Shown here: positions 26,586-38,939 of the stretch, one piece after another
Numbering within the stretch: the stretch's first letter is position 1
Layout: every line of letters begins with the position of its first letter
NCBI RefSeq assembly: GCF_000189635.1
Contig: NW_002476512.1
Location: forward strand, 1,302,001-1,366,000
DNA: 64,000 nucleotides
Direction of reading: 5' to 3'
DNA from: Tetrahymena thermophila SB210
Taxonomy: Eukaryota; Ciliophora; Oligohymenophorea; Hymenostomatida; Tetrahymenidae
Position numbers and translations under genes: made by a program
The notes under the pieces: model-generated
The model's input: the letters and a program-made list of their open reading frames with translations, nothing else
Told to the model about the DNA's origin: nothing
The model's database searches: none

Positions 26586-29500
26586 ATGGACAAAGTCAAA
26601 AATGAAATATAAGCAAACCATGTAAATAATAAAATGGAGTAAAGTCCTCCTTTGGATAATAATTTCCAATTTAAAAGAAAAGTAATATTAAAATTAAATT
26701 GTGTTTTATGATGATTATTCATTCTTATAAAATAAATTGGTTGTTAATATGATCTAAATTTAATATAAATATGTTCAAATAGATGACCAAATAGGAGTTT
26801 AATTAATTATTAAATCACGAAATTGAAGAAGAAATGAAAGAAGTAGACGTTGGAAAAGAAGAATTAAAGGCAGATATTTAATTCTAAAAGTAAAAAACTA
26901 AAATGTAATCAAATCATAAAAAAATCCATTTTGAAGAGGATAAGGAAGTTGCCCAAAGGGAAAAGTTTTAGAGAAAGGTAAAATAACATTAAATAAACAT
27001 ATAAAATAATAAATAAGTGTTTTGTTGATGAATGAAAATAGGAAAAAAGAATTCGAATTTCTGCCCTTTTTGAATAAAAAAATGAACTCACTACTAAAAA
27101 ATACGATTAAGTAAATTTACTAAAAATTGATTCTTAAAAATTAAAGTTTTCTAACTTATTTACAAGCTTGTCCAAAAGTCTTTAAATTATTTCAATTTAA
27201 ACCATCCACTAAGAAGATATTTATTCAAAATCACAAATACTATGTAATTAATATGTTAATTCATTTTTGTGAGAGCGATATTAAAATATTTTTAATAATT
27301 CTAGTTATTATAAAAGAATCATATTGCTGTTCACACTTCTTTAAATTGCAGGGTTTTTTATGATAGATTATAGTTACAGAAAACATCAAAACTTAGAAAA
27401 GTTTTAGATAAATACTAATAAGATTAGTTATTTCTTTGACTTGGTGTGCAATATAGTATTTACATTTGAATTAATTATAAACATTATTATTTGTGGTTTG
27501 TGGTAAAAGAAGTATACATACTTTAGGAACAAATGGAATATCCTTTTATTTTGCGTGCTCATTTCTAGGTAAAAGTTATTAAAACAAAAAAACAATTATT
27601 TATCATTAAACTGAATAGCTAAATTTATTTAATTATTTATTTAAAGCTGGATATCTTTATTTCTTGAGAATTAATTAGTTAATTCGATTAAATATTTAAG
27701 AATAACTACTTTTTTTAGACACTTTCCTAACCTTAGAATGAAAGTTAATGCCTTCTTTGTAAGCTTCAGTCATCTAACAAAGACTTTTGTTCCTTTAATT
27801 AGCATCGTATTTCTTTATGCAGTTATTGGAATGAGTTTTTTCAAAGGAGATATTGAAAGTAGGTGCAGATTAACGCAGCATCCTGATTTGGAAAGTTAAA
27901 CTTGGGAGATAGACCCTAATAATTAATTGCCATGCGGTTTTCTAGAGTGCCCTGATTTTCCTGTTTAAACATATTGTGGAAATCCTATCGATTATAATTT
28001 ACCACCTAACCATAGCGAGTATAATAATGAGGAATTACTATTTGGATTTCCAAATTTTGATAATTTTTAATCAGCATTATTTACTGTCTATACTTTCTTT
28101 ATGGTTTCTGGGTGGGTTAGTATAACGCAAATAGTAAAAAAAACTTCTTTTGTTTGATTTCATTATTGAAATATTTTTTATGATTATTTTTACTATTTTT
28201 AAATTTTTTAGTATTGGAGAGCATAGCAGAAAGAAGTTGCAGCTGTTTATTTTGGTTCACTTGTTTTAGTGACGTAATAAAAACAAAATAATTTTTATCT
28301 AAAAATTTAATTTTATTTTTAAAATTAAAAATTAGGTCTTAAATTTTTTCAAATATTATTCTAGCCACTCTTTATGAAGGTTTTTTAAATTAAACTCATA
28401 TAAAACATGGGCCATAGGTGTTCTACAACCAAAAAAAGTAAAAGAAAAGAGATGAAAACAATAATTAAAAACTAAGGTCTAGGAGTAGAAGAGATTTTAT
28501 TCATGAAATTTAAAAAAAATAAGAAAATTTAAATTCTGATCTATTTTAAAATGAGATTAAAAAATCTTCTGAAGTTTTAGATACTGAATATCCTTTAAAT
28601 GAATAACAAGAATAAAATAATTCTTCACTAAAAAGTCATTTTTAAAAGGAAAAAACTAAATTCAAATTCAGAGATTTATTTGTTTCAATAAAAAAGTCTC
28701 CTTATACAAAATTTTTGTTTTTTGCCAATAATCTGATGTCCATAATTGTCCTTTGTCTCGATTAGTAAGACATTAATTTAATTCTTTATTTATTTATTTT
28801 AAATAAAATTTTAATTTAGACTGCTGAATTTGCAATTTAAACTAAATAATCTAAAAAATTATTTAATTTGAAGAATTTTTTGTTTTAAAATTTATCAAAT
28901 AAAAATGTTTTAAATATAATGAAATAGCTCAGATATTACTGATAGAGATTATAGAATACTAAATTGTCTTGATTTTATAGCTGTTTTAGTTTTGTTATTA
29001 GAGATTTTAATTACTTTTGTTGCTGATGGGATAAAATAATACTTTAACAATAATATCAATATTCTTGATTGTTTAATATTTTTAACTCATATTATTAGCT
29101 ATCTGTTTGAGGTAAATCTGGGGTACGATATTTTCTTCCCTGTTAAGTAGCCATTTATCCTAGTTAGATGCACAAAAATAATGAGATCCTTTTAATTGTT
29201 ATATAATTATTAAATCTTTGAAAGTTGGAGAGTTATTCTAGATACCTATTATTATACTCTCTAAACTATACCTGAATATTTGATTGTTTCAATTATTCTT
29301 ATCCTTGTCGTTTCTTAAATTGGAAGAGAGCTATTCTCCCAATATATACCTGAAAGTGAGAATGAGTAATTTAAAATTAAGTTTATTATAATTAATTAAA
29401 TAAACTCATTATTTAAATTATTTTAGATTAATAAGAATAAATTTTGAGAGTGTTATAGATAGCATAATTGCTTCTATAATGATACTTTATAATGAGGAAT

Positions 29501-32500
29501 ACTATGTTTCTATGTATTTCTATTCTGAAATAGTAGGGGCTCAGAGTATTGTGTTTTATCTTTTTACTATGCTAATTTTATATGTCTTGTTTATGAGATT
29601 ATTTATTGCTCTGTTTATCAAACACTTTGTAAAATGGATGGAAGAGCTTGAGAAGGAAATATTTAATAGTAAAGAATAATAGCACATAACAGATTATTAC
29701 ACTTTTGTCAAATTAACTTTTTAAAGGTGTTTTTATTATTTTTTTAGCAAATCTGATATCAAAAAAAAGAGCTAAGTTTCTGCTATTAATGGTTAAATTA
29801 ATAATGTAGAGTCAAATATAAACGTAATAAATAATTTCAAGAATTCTTCTGAAAGTCTTTAAAATAAGATTTAGAAAAGTTTAAATTTATAAGTAGATAA
29901 AACAAACTATTTAAAAGATAAAATTTTTATGTCACCGAAAGACAATTTTTCGGTTAAATCTAGTAATAAAAATAACTCTTCTTACTTTAAAAAGTCTTCT
30001 ATTAAATCTTTAAGCTGTTAAGTTCAAGACGATAGTTCAAATTAATTTGTATCTCCTCCCAAAAAATTGAATCATCTGAATATCTTTTAGAATATTTAAA
30101 AAAGACCAACAATTCAAGGATTATTAATAAATCAAAAAGCTAATATCAAAAATCCTAGTAAATTATCTCAGTATGCAGAGGCAGGTGAATAAAATCAAAA
30201 GGATAGCCCTGGCTTAACAGATTTTAGCAATAATCAAAAAAATAAGTAAGATAATAATCAAAGGTAACAAAATGAGAGTTTTCATTAGGGTTCAGATTCA
30301 AAACCTAAATTATCTAATCTATTTTCTAAAATCACAAAAGATATTAATTCAGAAACATAATCTATCAAATTAAAAAGCGGTTACCTAAATAGTTAAAATG
30401 ATGATATGTAAAAATTGAATCCAAGTAACTAAAAGAGCTAATTTAATAAATTATTAAATAATGATGAATAAACTTATAAAAAAATAAACTTAAACCTAGA
30501 AATGTAGAATCATTCACCTAAAATTGGTAATTTTTTCCAACAAGAAGATTAAAATGAAAAAGATATTCAAATAGGTCATTTTTAAAAAGAAAAAGATAAT
30601 CAATAAAATGTAACTCAAAATCAAAATAAAAATGGCTATCTAGAAAATGATAATATAATTTAAGACAAATTGTCTAATTATAGTGCTAAAGAATCGTAAA
30701 ATATGAAAAGAGGAGATAATATAAATCATAAAAAATCCGATAGTCATATTAATAAACTTGAAAATAAGAACATTGAAGATTTAATCTCTCATAATTCTTT
30801 TAATAATCTTAAAGGAAAACACCAAAAGAGTAATACTATTATGAATATCCCTACTGGATTAACAGAGACACTTCCTACTTAAAATAATAATCAGATATTT
30901 GAAAATAACTTTTTAGAAACTCCGTAAAAATAGGCAGATTTCTTAAACTCGAAAAATAATAACCAAAGTTCAGAGAATAACTTTTTAGAAATATCTTAAA
31001 AAAGCTACAAAATTCAAAATAGTTAGATTTCTCCAACCTAAAAATAAAAAAACAAAAAATTAAATCAATTTAATAGAAGCTAGAGTTTATTCATAAGCAA
31101 AGATATTGACAGTGTAGTCGAGAGTATCAGCATGAGTAATAAAAAAAATTATAACAATAAAGAAAACAGTGACTCAATAATACAAGAAAGTCAAGCAGAA
31201 AAAAAATAAAATTAATTGAATATCGTTTAAAACATAGAAGAAGAATTAAGTAACTATTAAAACTATTAAATTGATGAAGAAAATTCGCTTATTTTGACTT
31301 TTTTCAGTATTATACAAAGTAAAAAATTTGATTTCGCTATGATTGTTTTCTTTATTTGTTAAGCAGTTATTTTTGTATTGGATTCACCTTATCTGGATAC
31401 AAAGAGCAAATAAAAATTGACTCTCTTAATATTACAGGGAATACTGAGCTTCATATAAATATTAATAAATTTGATTAAAATATTCAATTTAGGGCTGCTT
31501 AATTACCTGACATAAAATTACACAAATATAATTGATCTAATTACATCAATTACCTGTTTTGTGTATGTCTTCCCTCTTAATAAAGAACCTCTATATTACC
31601 TTAAGCTAATCAATATCTTTAGACTGCTATTAGTATTGATATATTTGGCAAAATATAATCAGTAAATTAAATTTGCAGGTAAAACAAACACATCTATTTT
31701 AATTATCATAAAAAATTTAAACATTCATTCATAAATCCTATTTTAAACGCTATTTTTTATCTTCAAAAAAATTAAAGCAAATTATTTATTATTATGCTAA
31801 AGTTTTATTAATGAAAAATATTATTTTTTTTAGCTATTATTGAGGGTGAATAGTGTAATGTTCATTTATTCTAAATTTTTATTATTTTTCATTAAAAATT
31901 TGAAATGAAATTTTAAGTTTTTTTAAAATATTTTAATTATAAAAGGAAAACTTGTGTAAGAGTGTGCTCCAAGGATGAAGAAACTAATCACGTTTACCGT
32001 TTTATACTTGCTAATGATGGGAATAATTACAACTAAATTGCTAAAAGGTTAAAATTGGTAATGCACATTCCCTACTGTGTACGGTGAAGATAAAGGATAT
32101 TAGGAATTAGTTGTTTCAAAAACAGACTGTATTGATTTGGGAGGAGACTGGACTGAATCTGACTACAATTATGATAATATAATAAAATCTGTTTAAATAT
32201 TATACAATATATAGTCATCTGAAGGCTGGTCTCAAATCATGTTTGATACCTATGATTCTCAAGGAAGAAACTTAACTCATTAATACTAAGCTCATAGTTA
32301 TTGGGCTATATTTTTTATTCAATTTTACTTTATTGCTTTTGTATGTTTTCTTAACATGTTTGTAGGACTAATGGTAGAATCCTTTAGTGAACTTCTTGAA
32401 AAAGAGAATCTCATTCACACACTGAATCCTTAGCAAAAAGAATGGTACTTCATAAAGTCATCCATTTATGGTATTTCACCTAGCAAATAAGTAAATTTAT

Positions 32501-34194
32501 TTATTTGTTTTTACTTTGGAATTAAAAAAAATATCAAATAAAATAGTTAGCTCCTCCAGATAATCCAATATCTAAATTTATTTTTAAGCATCTTATCAAA
32601 GGATATGCTTTGAAAATTATTATCTACATATTTATTTTGTTGAATGGGATATCATTTCTTTTCTTTAAAAGTAGAATGACCAGGGATGAATTAGAAAATC
32701 TATGTAAAAAATTTTTTCATTTTAAGTTAAAAATTCATTAAAAATTTTTTTTTTAAAAAAAAATAGATCTAATTAACAAGATTTGTTTATCAGTTTTTTC
32801 TGTAGAATTTATTCTAATCTTAATAGCTATACAAAGACAATTTTTGATAAGTAAAAAAAATTTGTTTAACCTCACAGTCATTATTATTGGATGGCTAAAT
32901 TTAAGTTTCTAGTTGAATAACGATGTCAAGACATACAATTTCAATTATAGAATTTTAGATGGCATAGCTAAAGGCTTATAATTGATCAGAGCTTATATTA
33001 TTTTTAGACATTTTGTTTTGATTAGAAAACTTTTTAAAAGCTTACATTATGCAATATCTTCGATCAAAGGTGTACTTATTATAGTAGTTGTCTTTCTGTA
33101 CACTTCTGTGCTATTGTCCCTTAATCTTTTTCCTTATTTAAAACCTTAGGAAATCATAAACTATTACGATAATCATTTTCAAACGTTCTTTTAAGCTACT
33201 TTTACTCTAATAAGAATAGTTACTAGTGAAGCATGGTATTTAATCCCATTAGAATGTTCATAGAAATAAGAACCTAATTTTGTATGCCGAAATGATATGC
33301 ATTCATATGAAGATTATGTCTAATTTGGATTAGCGAGTTGTGGAAATTCTCTTTCTTTTTTCTTTTTCTACTTCTTTTATCTATTTTTTACACTAGTAAT
33401 ACTAAATATTTTTATTGCTACAATCATTGAATCTTATAAACAATCTTTCAAAGCAGATGAAAGTGCTATTAATCACTACTAAATGGATGATATTCTTGAA
33501 TTATGGACTGCATTTGACCCTTAGGGAAAAGGTTATATTACTTATAAATAATTTTGGAAATTTTCCAGCTAGATAGCTATTATCTATGGTGTTGATAGTT
33601 AAGAACTGCTCGATATTGAAAATAAATAAAAATTTTTACAGACTTTAAACATTCCAATATTTGAAGACCCAGAAAATAAAATTTTTTGTTACAAATTTCA
33701 TGACGTTGTAATTTCACTTTCAAGAATTTCTGTCTCAATCAAGTATGGTGTTAATAAGTAAACATAAAAATTAAATTTAACATTTTTATTATGTTTTCTT
33801 TATTTTAATATATAAAAAGCATTTTCATGATTTAATTATTGTTTATTAAATAATAATTTAAAATAGCTTAGAACCAGAAGATGCAGATCTTAATTACATT
33901 TTAGAGTAGAAAATCGTAAAATCCAAATTAAAAGGAGAAAATTTAATAAAACCAACTAATTTAACAAGCTCAGACATGATTTTAATAATTATACTTAGTA
34001 GCAAAGTAAGGCTATGGAAGAAAAAATTTGTAGATAAAAATCACGATTCCTAATTCTATTCAAACTTAAAAAATATCACAATGAAACTAAAAAACTAATT
34101 ATATACATAATCATAAGAAATATAGCAAAAAAACTCGAAATTTGATTAATAGAATTAATAAATTGAAACCTAAGATAATTGCAAATAAATTTGA
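26586..34194 (+). CDS. Four-domain voltage-gated Ca2+ channel-like alpha subunit, copy 3
   Basis: The start ATG 26586 (MDKVKNEIQANHVNN) opens a 96-nt exon. The following exons encode an acidic, charged N-terminus (HEIEEEMKEVDVGKEE), then SKSQILCNQYVNSF, joined by a 36-nt intron (27269-27304) to S1 (YYKRIILLFTLLQIAG). The filters are domain I MVSGW (S codon 28107-28109), domain II YNEEY (E 29494), domain III SSEGW (E 32221) and domain IV TSEAW (E 33228). The domain II filter has Tyr in place of the usual Trp after the acidic pair. The domain III loop has DCIDLGGDW. The C-terminus has FDPQGKGYITYKQFW and a pre-IQ-like helix, then a short Gln-rich tail ending at TGA 34192-34194. The domain II-III linker is very long (about 29.7-31.3 kb) and Asn/Lys/Ser-rich. 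It converges on the DNase II-like gene, with only about 100 nt between the stops. Confidence 0.92.
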
Positions 34195-34298
34195 CTAATT
34201 TCAATAATATTATTTATTTATTTATTTATTATATTTTTTTATTTGTAGATTTTTTAATTTTAACTATTCAAAACAAAAAAAAATAAAAAAGGATTTAA

Positions 34299-36697
34299 TC
34301 ATATTGTAAATATTAAATATAAAATTAAGAGTAAACTTGGCTCAAAGAGTACACTATATGAAAATCTGGTAACTTCTATTTTAATTGGTTAGCATTTTGA
34401 TTCTTCTAAAAAATAATTTTCTAAACAACTTGTACAAGTATTTGCTGATTCTTTACACTCCGAGCATGGTTATTAACAAGGTAAGCATGTATTTAAATTA
34501 CTAAGGAAAAATTTTGGAGGGCAAGATAAACAAGAATTTGGATCAGAATCTTTGGTGCATGTTAAGCAGCTATTATGACAAGTTTTAACTTTATTAATTT
34601 CGCTTTTAACGCATTTTTAATTTTTTAATATATATCCATCTTTACAAGCAGTGCAATTGTCAGCAGATTCTATGCATTAAGCGCAATCAATTCCACAATT
34701 CATGCATTATTTAGTTATTTTATTCAAGTAATAACCTCCTTTACATGTTAAACAAGATTAAGGGTTGTAAGGAGATGAACATGTTAAGCATGATTTATCG
34801 CATTAATAAGGTAAACAAGTATTTAAATTTGTAAGGAATAAATTAGGAGGACAAGATGAGCAAGCATTTGGATCAGAATCTTTTGTGCATGTTAAGCAGC
34901 TTATATGACAAATTTTAGTCTTACTAACTTCATTTTTAATACATTTCTTATTGTTAAATGAAAATCCATCTTTGCAAGTAGTGCAATTATCAGCAGATTC
35001 TAAACATTAAGCACAATCAACACCACAAATCATGCATTCATTTGTTATTTTATTCAAGTAATACCCTTCCTCACATGTTAAACAAGATTATGGATTCTTT
35101 GGAGATGAACAAGTTAAACATGATTTATCACATATCGGTAGGCATTCATAATTTTTTAAAATATAATTTTATTCGCATTATGTACATTTATCTCCTTTTT
35201 CACAATCAGTACAAGGAGAAATACATTTTTTACAATTATTGTCATCTGTTAAGTAGCTACCTTTAGAGCAAGAAAGACAAGAATCTGGATCCTAAGGTTA
35301 TGAGCAAGTTAAACAAGATTGATCACAAGTTGGAATACATTAGGAGTTTTTATCTAATTCAAAATTTTCGATGCATTATGTGCATATATTTCCATTTTAG
35401 GTACAAATTTCACAGTTTTATTAACATCGAGAACATTTGTTTCCATCTAAATAAAATCCTATATCACATTCAATACAGATATTTGAGTCTGAAGATAAAC
35501 AGCTCTTACATCCAGATTAACATTAAGGGATTTTACAATTTTAACAAGAAGGATCACAATCATTTTTAATTTCTTCATAGCCATTATTATTTGTGCAACC
35601 TGAGCATTAAAGAATTTTAGTAAATTGAAAATGAATATTTTTATTGCTTATGCATATTGTGCCACCTCCTCTTTTCCATTACGATTTCATTCTGTTAATA
35701 TCACCTAAGCAAACAAATGGCTTAGCTTTATCTATTGATATACCATATTTTGAATGATCTTATGTGTCTTTAAATTATGGTGCTCCATCTATCTAAACTC
35801 TTGTATTAGAAACTACTTAGTAAGATCCTGAGCATGAAGCTTCTTCATAAGGTCTTCCCCAGCTTTAAACCAACAGACCAGTTTTTAGTTCTTGGGTAAC
35901 TATCTATTCATATAATGGTATTTAATTGTCTTTATTTTTGGAAAACTTTGTGAATGTTTCTCCATTCAGAGTCGAGTAAGTAATTATCATTTATTTGGTC
36001 TTAGTATTGCGTTTGTTATTTTTCATCTAATTGAGGCAGGGATAAGAACTCTGATCAATATAATATGGAAGAAAACTTGAATACACTTTTGGATTATCAA
36101 TATTGTAGCCACATGCTAATTTCTCTAAATTTTCAAGAGAAGTACTAGTACAAAGAAAATGCTATCCATATTTTTGTTGAGATTCTTCAATATTTAAAAG
36201 TATTTCCTTTAAGCTGCTGCTATCAGCGAATGCAGGAAACTCTGGAACACTGTGAATAAGTATAAATCCAGATTTTCTATTTTTCATCAAAAAAATATAA
36301 AAATTTAATAAAGTAAAGCTAGCTATATATTTATAAATAAATAATTTTACTATCCTAAACTAATAAATCCTTTAGCATGAGCATTACTGCTGGTGGCTGT
36401 CATATTATTTGGTGGCTAATCATTCCATAAAAGATACCCTTATTTGTCATTATTAAGGTTTTATTTTATTTATTATAAGGTTCTTAAAATTGGTGAATTT
36501 TTCGCATCATTAATTTTAAAGCCTGATAATTATATCTTATCACAACTCTTTGAATCACAGTAGGCATAATCATCACCATTGTTCAGTTTTAAGGTAATAA
36601 ACCAATCAACTTGAGCACCATTTGGGTTTATACAACTAGGATCGCTCTTAATTATGAAGATAAAAGACAGAAGCAAAATAGATTTAAATATTTTCAT
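34299..36697 (-). CDS. Secreted DNase II-like nuclease fused to cysteine-rich repeats, GPI-type tail, 774 aa
   Basis: Start ATG at 36697 and stop TGA at 34299-34301; exon 1 is 36697-36351 and exon 2 is 36276-34299, together 2325 nt in one frame. Residues 1-18 are a signal peptide (MKIFKSILLLSFIFIIKS). Residues about 20-330 match the DNase II family: VDWFITLKL, a YLLWNDQPP stretch, the first HxK motif in NAHAKGF (about residue 108), HSVPEFP, the second HxK motif in DHSKYGI (about residue 289) and GDINRMKSQWKRGGGT. In DNase II the two HxK motifs form the phospholipase D-like active site, so it is probably catalytically active as an acid endonuclease. Residues about 335-745 are furin/growth-factor-receptor-like Cys repeats (CxxC spacing), as in ciliate surface proteins. 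The C-terminus is hydrophobic (LFEPSLLLILYLIFTI), like a GPI-attachment signal. The nuclease may therefore be displayed on the cell or phagosome surface. That architecture is not one I recognise. Confidence 0.88.
34470..35132 (-). repeat. Internal tandem duplication (about 330 bp) in the Cys-rich region
   Basis: Two adjacent blocks of about 110 residues are nearly identical. Each begins CDKSCLTCSSP, continues QSCLTC, YYLNKIT, CAQC, ESADNC and SCLTCTKDSDPN, and ends near LNTCLP. The first covers about 35132-34803 and the second about 34802-34470. The similarity holds at DNA level, so the duplication is recent compared with the other Cys repeats. Confidence 0.85.
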
Positions 36698-38939
36698 TTA
36701 TTTATCTTATTTTTTGCAAAATTTTTATAAATTTATTATTTAATTAATTATGATCAAACAAATGAGAGGAAAATGATCTTCTTAAATTATTAATTTATAA
36801 ATTGTAAATGTTTGGTGATCTAATTTGTATTAAAATTCTTAGCTTAATATTTTTGAATAGCTAATTATATTTCAGTACTAGTTAGCATGTATATCAAATA
36901 TACAAATGATAAGCACATAAAATTATTATTAGTTTAATTTTTTTTAATAATTTTTGATAAATCTATCAGGTTATCAATAATGACGCTAATCATGATATCA
37001 AAAGCTATTCTATTTATATTTAATTATTTTCAAATAAAATAGTTCCATTTGTAAAACAAAAGTCATACATACATACATTTATCTCTACTTAAAAATTACT
37101 TTGAGTATTGGACATTAAATATTCAATTAGTTCTATTAATCAATAGATTAATTTTTAATCATACAAATTGAAAATTAATTTAAAATACTTACATGCTTAC
37201 TCAACACTTCTAGAACTACAAAAAAAAAAATACAAAATTATGCTTTACTAAAAAAGGATAATTTGCGGAACATTTATATCAAATAAAATAAACTTTGTTG
37301 TCAAAATTAAAATTTTTATTTTTTAAAGCACCTGGAATAGACAAAATTTAATAAAAGTAAAACCAATAATTATACATTTGCATTATATTTTCATGTGATT
37401 TTAATAATTTATTGTTTGATTTATCGATTTATTAAATCATTAATTTTAATTATGACAAAAACTAAAAAAATTATTAAAAATAAAAAATTATTAATAATTT
37501 TATTTATAGTTTGTTTAATTATTCAAATTTATTTTTATATTAAAAAACTTTTATTTTGTTTAAAATAATTCCCTTCTAGTTTTTTTGCCAATCTATCTTT
37601 AAAATATTTAAAAAATAAAATATTTTATCATTATTTATTTTTATTTAAAAATTAGACAGAAACATATTTTACAAACAATTTTTTAAATAAAGCTAAAATA
37701 TTTATTCAAAATTATATTTTGAAATTACTCATTTGTTAAATCAATAAATAGATAATTGAAAAAATAAATATATAAAGTATTATTATCAATTTTTAAATGC
37801 TAATGAAATGATTTACTAAAAGTTATAAATTGTTTGTTATTTTTTTTTGATGATAAGATATTTATTTGCAAAAATAAAACAGAAATATATTTTACTAATA
37901 TTTTTAATAAAACTAAAGTACTTCTTCTAAATAAATAATATGCTGAAATTAATGATTGCTGAAATCAATAAATAATTGAGAATAAGAAATATTACTATCA
38001 ATTTTAAATGGCAAATAAAGCACAGAAGCTTAAAAGAAAATAATTTACTTTATAAATTGTAAATTATTTTTTAGGTGAATTAGAAAATATTTGTAATTAA
38101 CAAGCCAGTCACATTCGTTCGTTAGGTTGTAGCATTAAAATATTTATCTTTACAAATCAAACAGAATCAATCATGTTTATTAATATATTTTTAAGCTAAA
38201 TGGTTTCTTCAAAATCAAATTATTAAATTGATGGTTACTGAAATCTATTAAAATTATTTAGAAAATAAAAAATGATTATAAATTAATTTATTTTTACTTT
38301 TTGATAAATATGAGACTAAAATTTAATAGAATATATTCACTTTAAATTACAAATTGCAAATTAATTCATGATATTTATTAGAAAAAAATTTGTAACTAAA
38401 TTGCCAAATTAGTTAGGTTGGCTGTAGGTTTAAAATGTTACTTTAAAAAAATCATAAAGAAAATATCATTTATAATGAATTTTTAATAAAGCTTTTAAAT
38501 TCTTAATAATCATATGATGTAATTAATGATTACTAAATGAGATAAAATAATTGAGAAAATGAAGGATGATTGATTATCAAATTTCAGAAGGTAAATTAAA
38601 CACTAAAATATTAATAAAAGAAAATTATTGGCTTAATTTTACAACATTTAAATTAACTTGTTAGAAGAAATATTTGTAATTGGTTAGAATTATTAGTTAG
38701 ATTTAAGCTTAAAAATACTTATAAGTTGGTAGTAATTGACAAAAATATTAACTTTTATCAAATAAAAAAGGAATTTAAAAAGAATAAGTAGAAAGAAAGC
38801 ACTTACTAACAGATTCATCAAAAACTTTGCTGACTTCTGGCTGATTTATTTTAACTAATATTATAAGTAAATTAGTTAATTAATTAATTGAGTTAATTTT
38901 TTTGGTAAACTATTACAACCAAGAAGAAGATAAGCTAAA
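36698..38939. repeat. Intergenic region with a degenerate tandem repeat of about 280-300 bp
   Basis: No gene was found. From about 37.65 to 38.75 kb at least four diverged copies of one unit follow each other. Landmark 1 (ACAGAAATATATTTTAC ... TTTTTAATAAAGCT) occurs near 37658, 37881, 38160 and 38456. Landmark 2 (TTACTGAAATCAATAAATAATTGAGAA) occurs near 37726, 37956, 38233 and 38529. Landmark 3 (TTAGAAAATATTTGTAATTAAC) occurs near 38073, 38375 and 38660. The array ends about 200 nt before the start of channel copy 4, so it lies in the promoter region of that gene and in the divergent upstream region of the DNase II-like gene. Confidence 0.7.
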
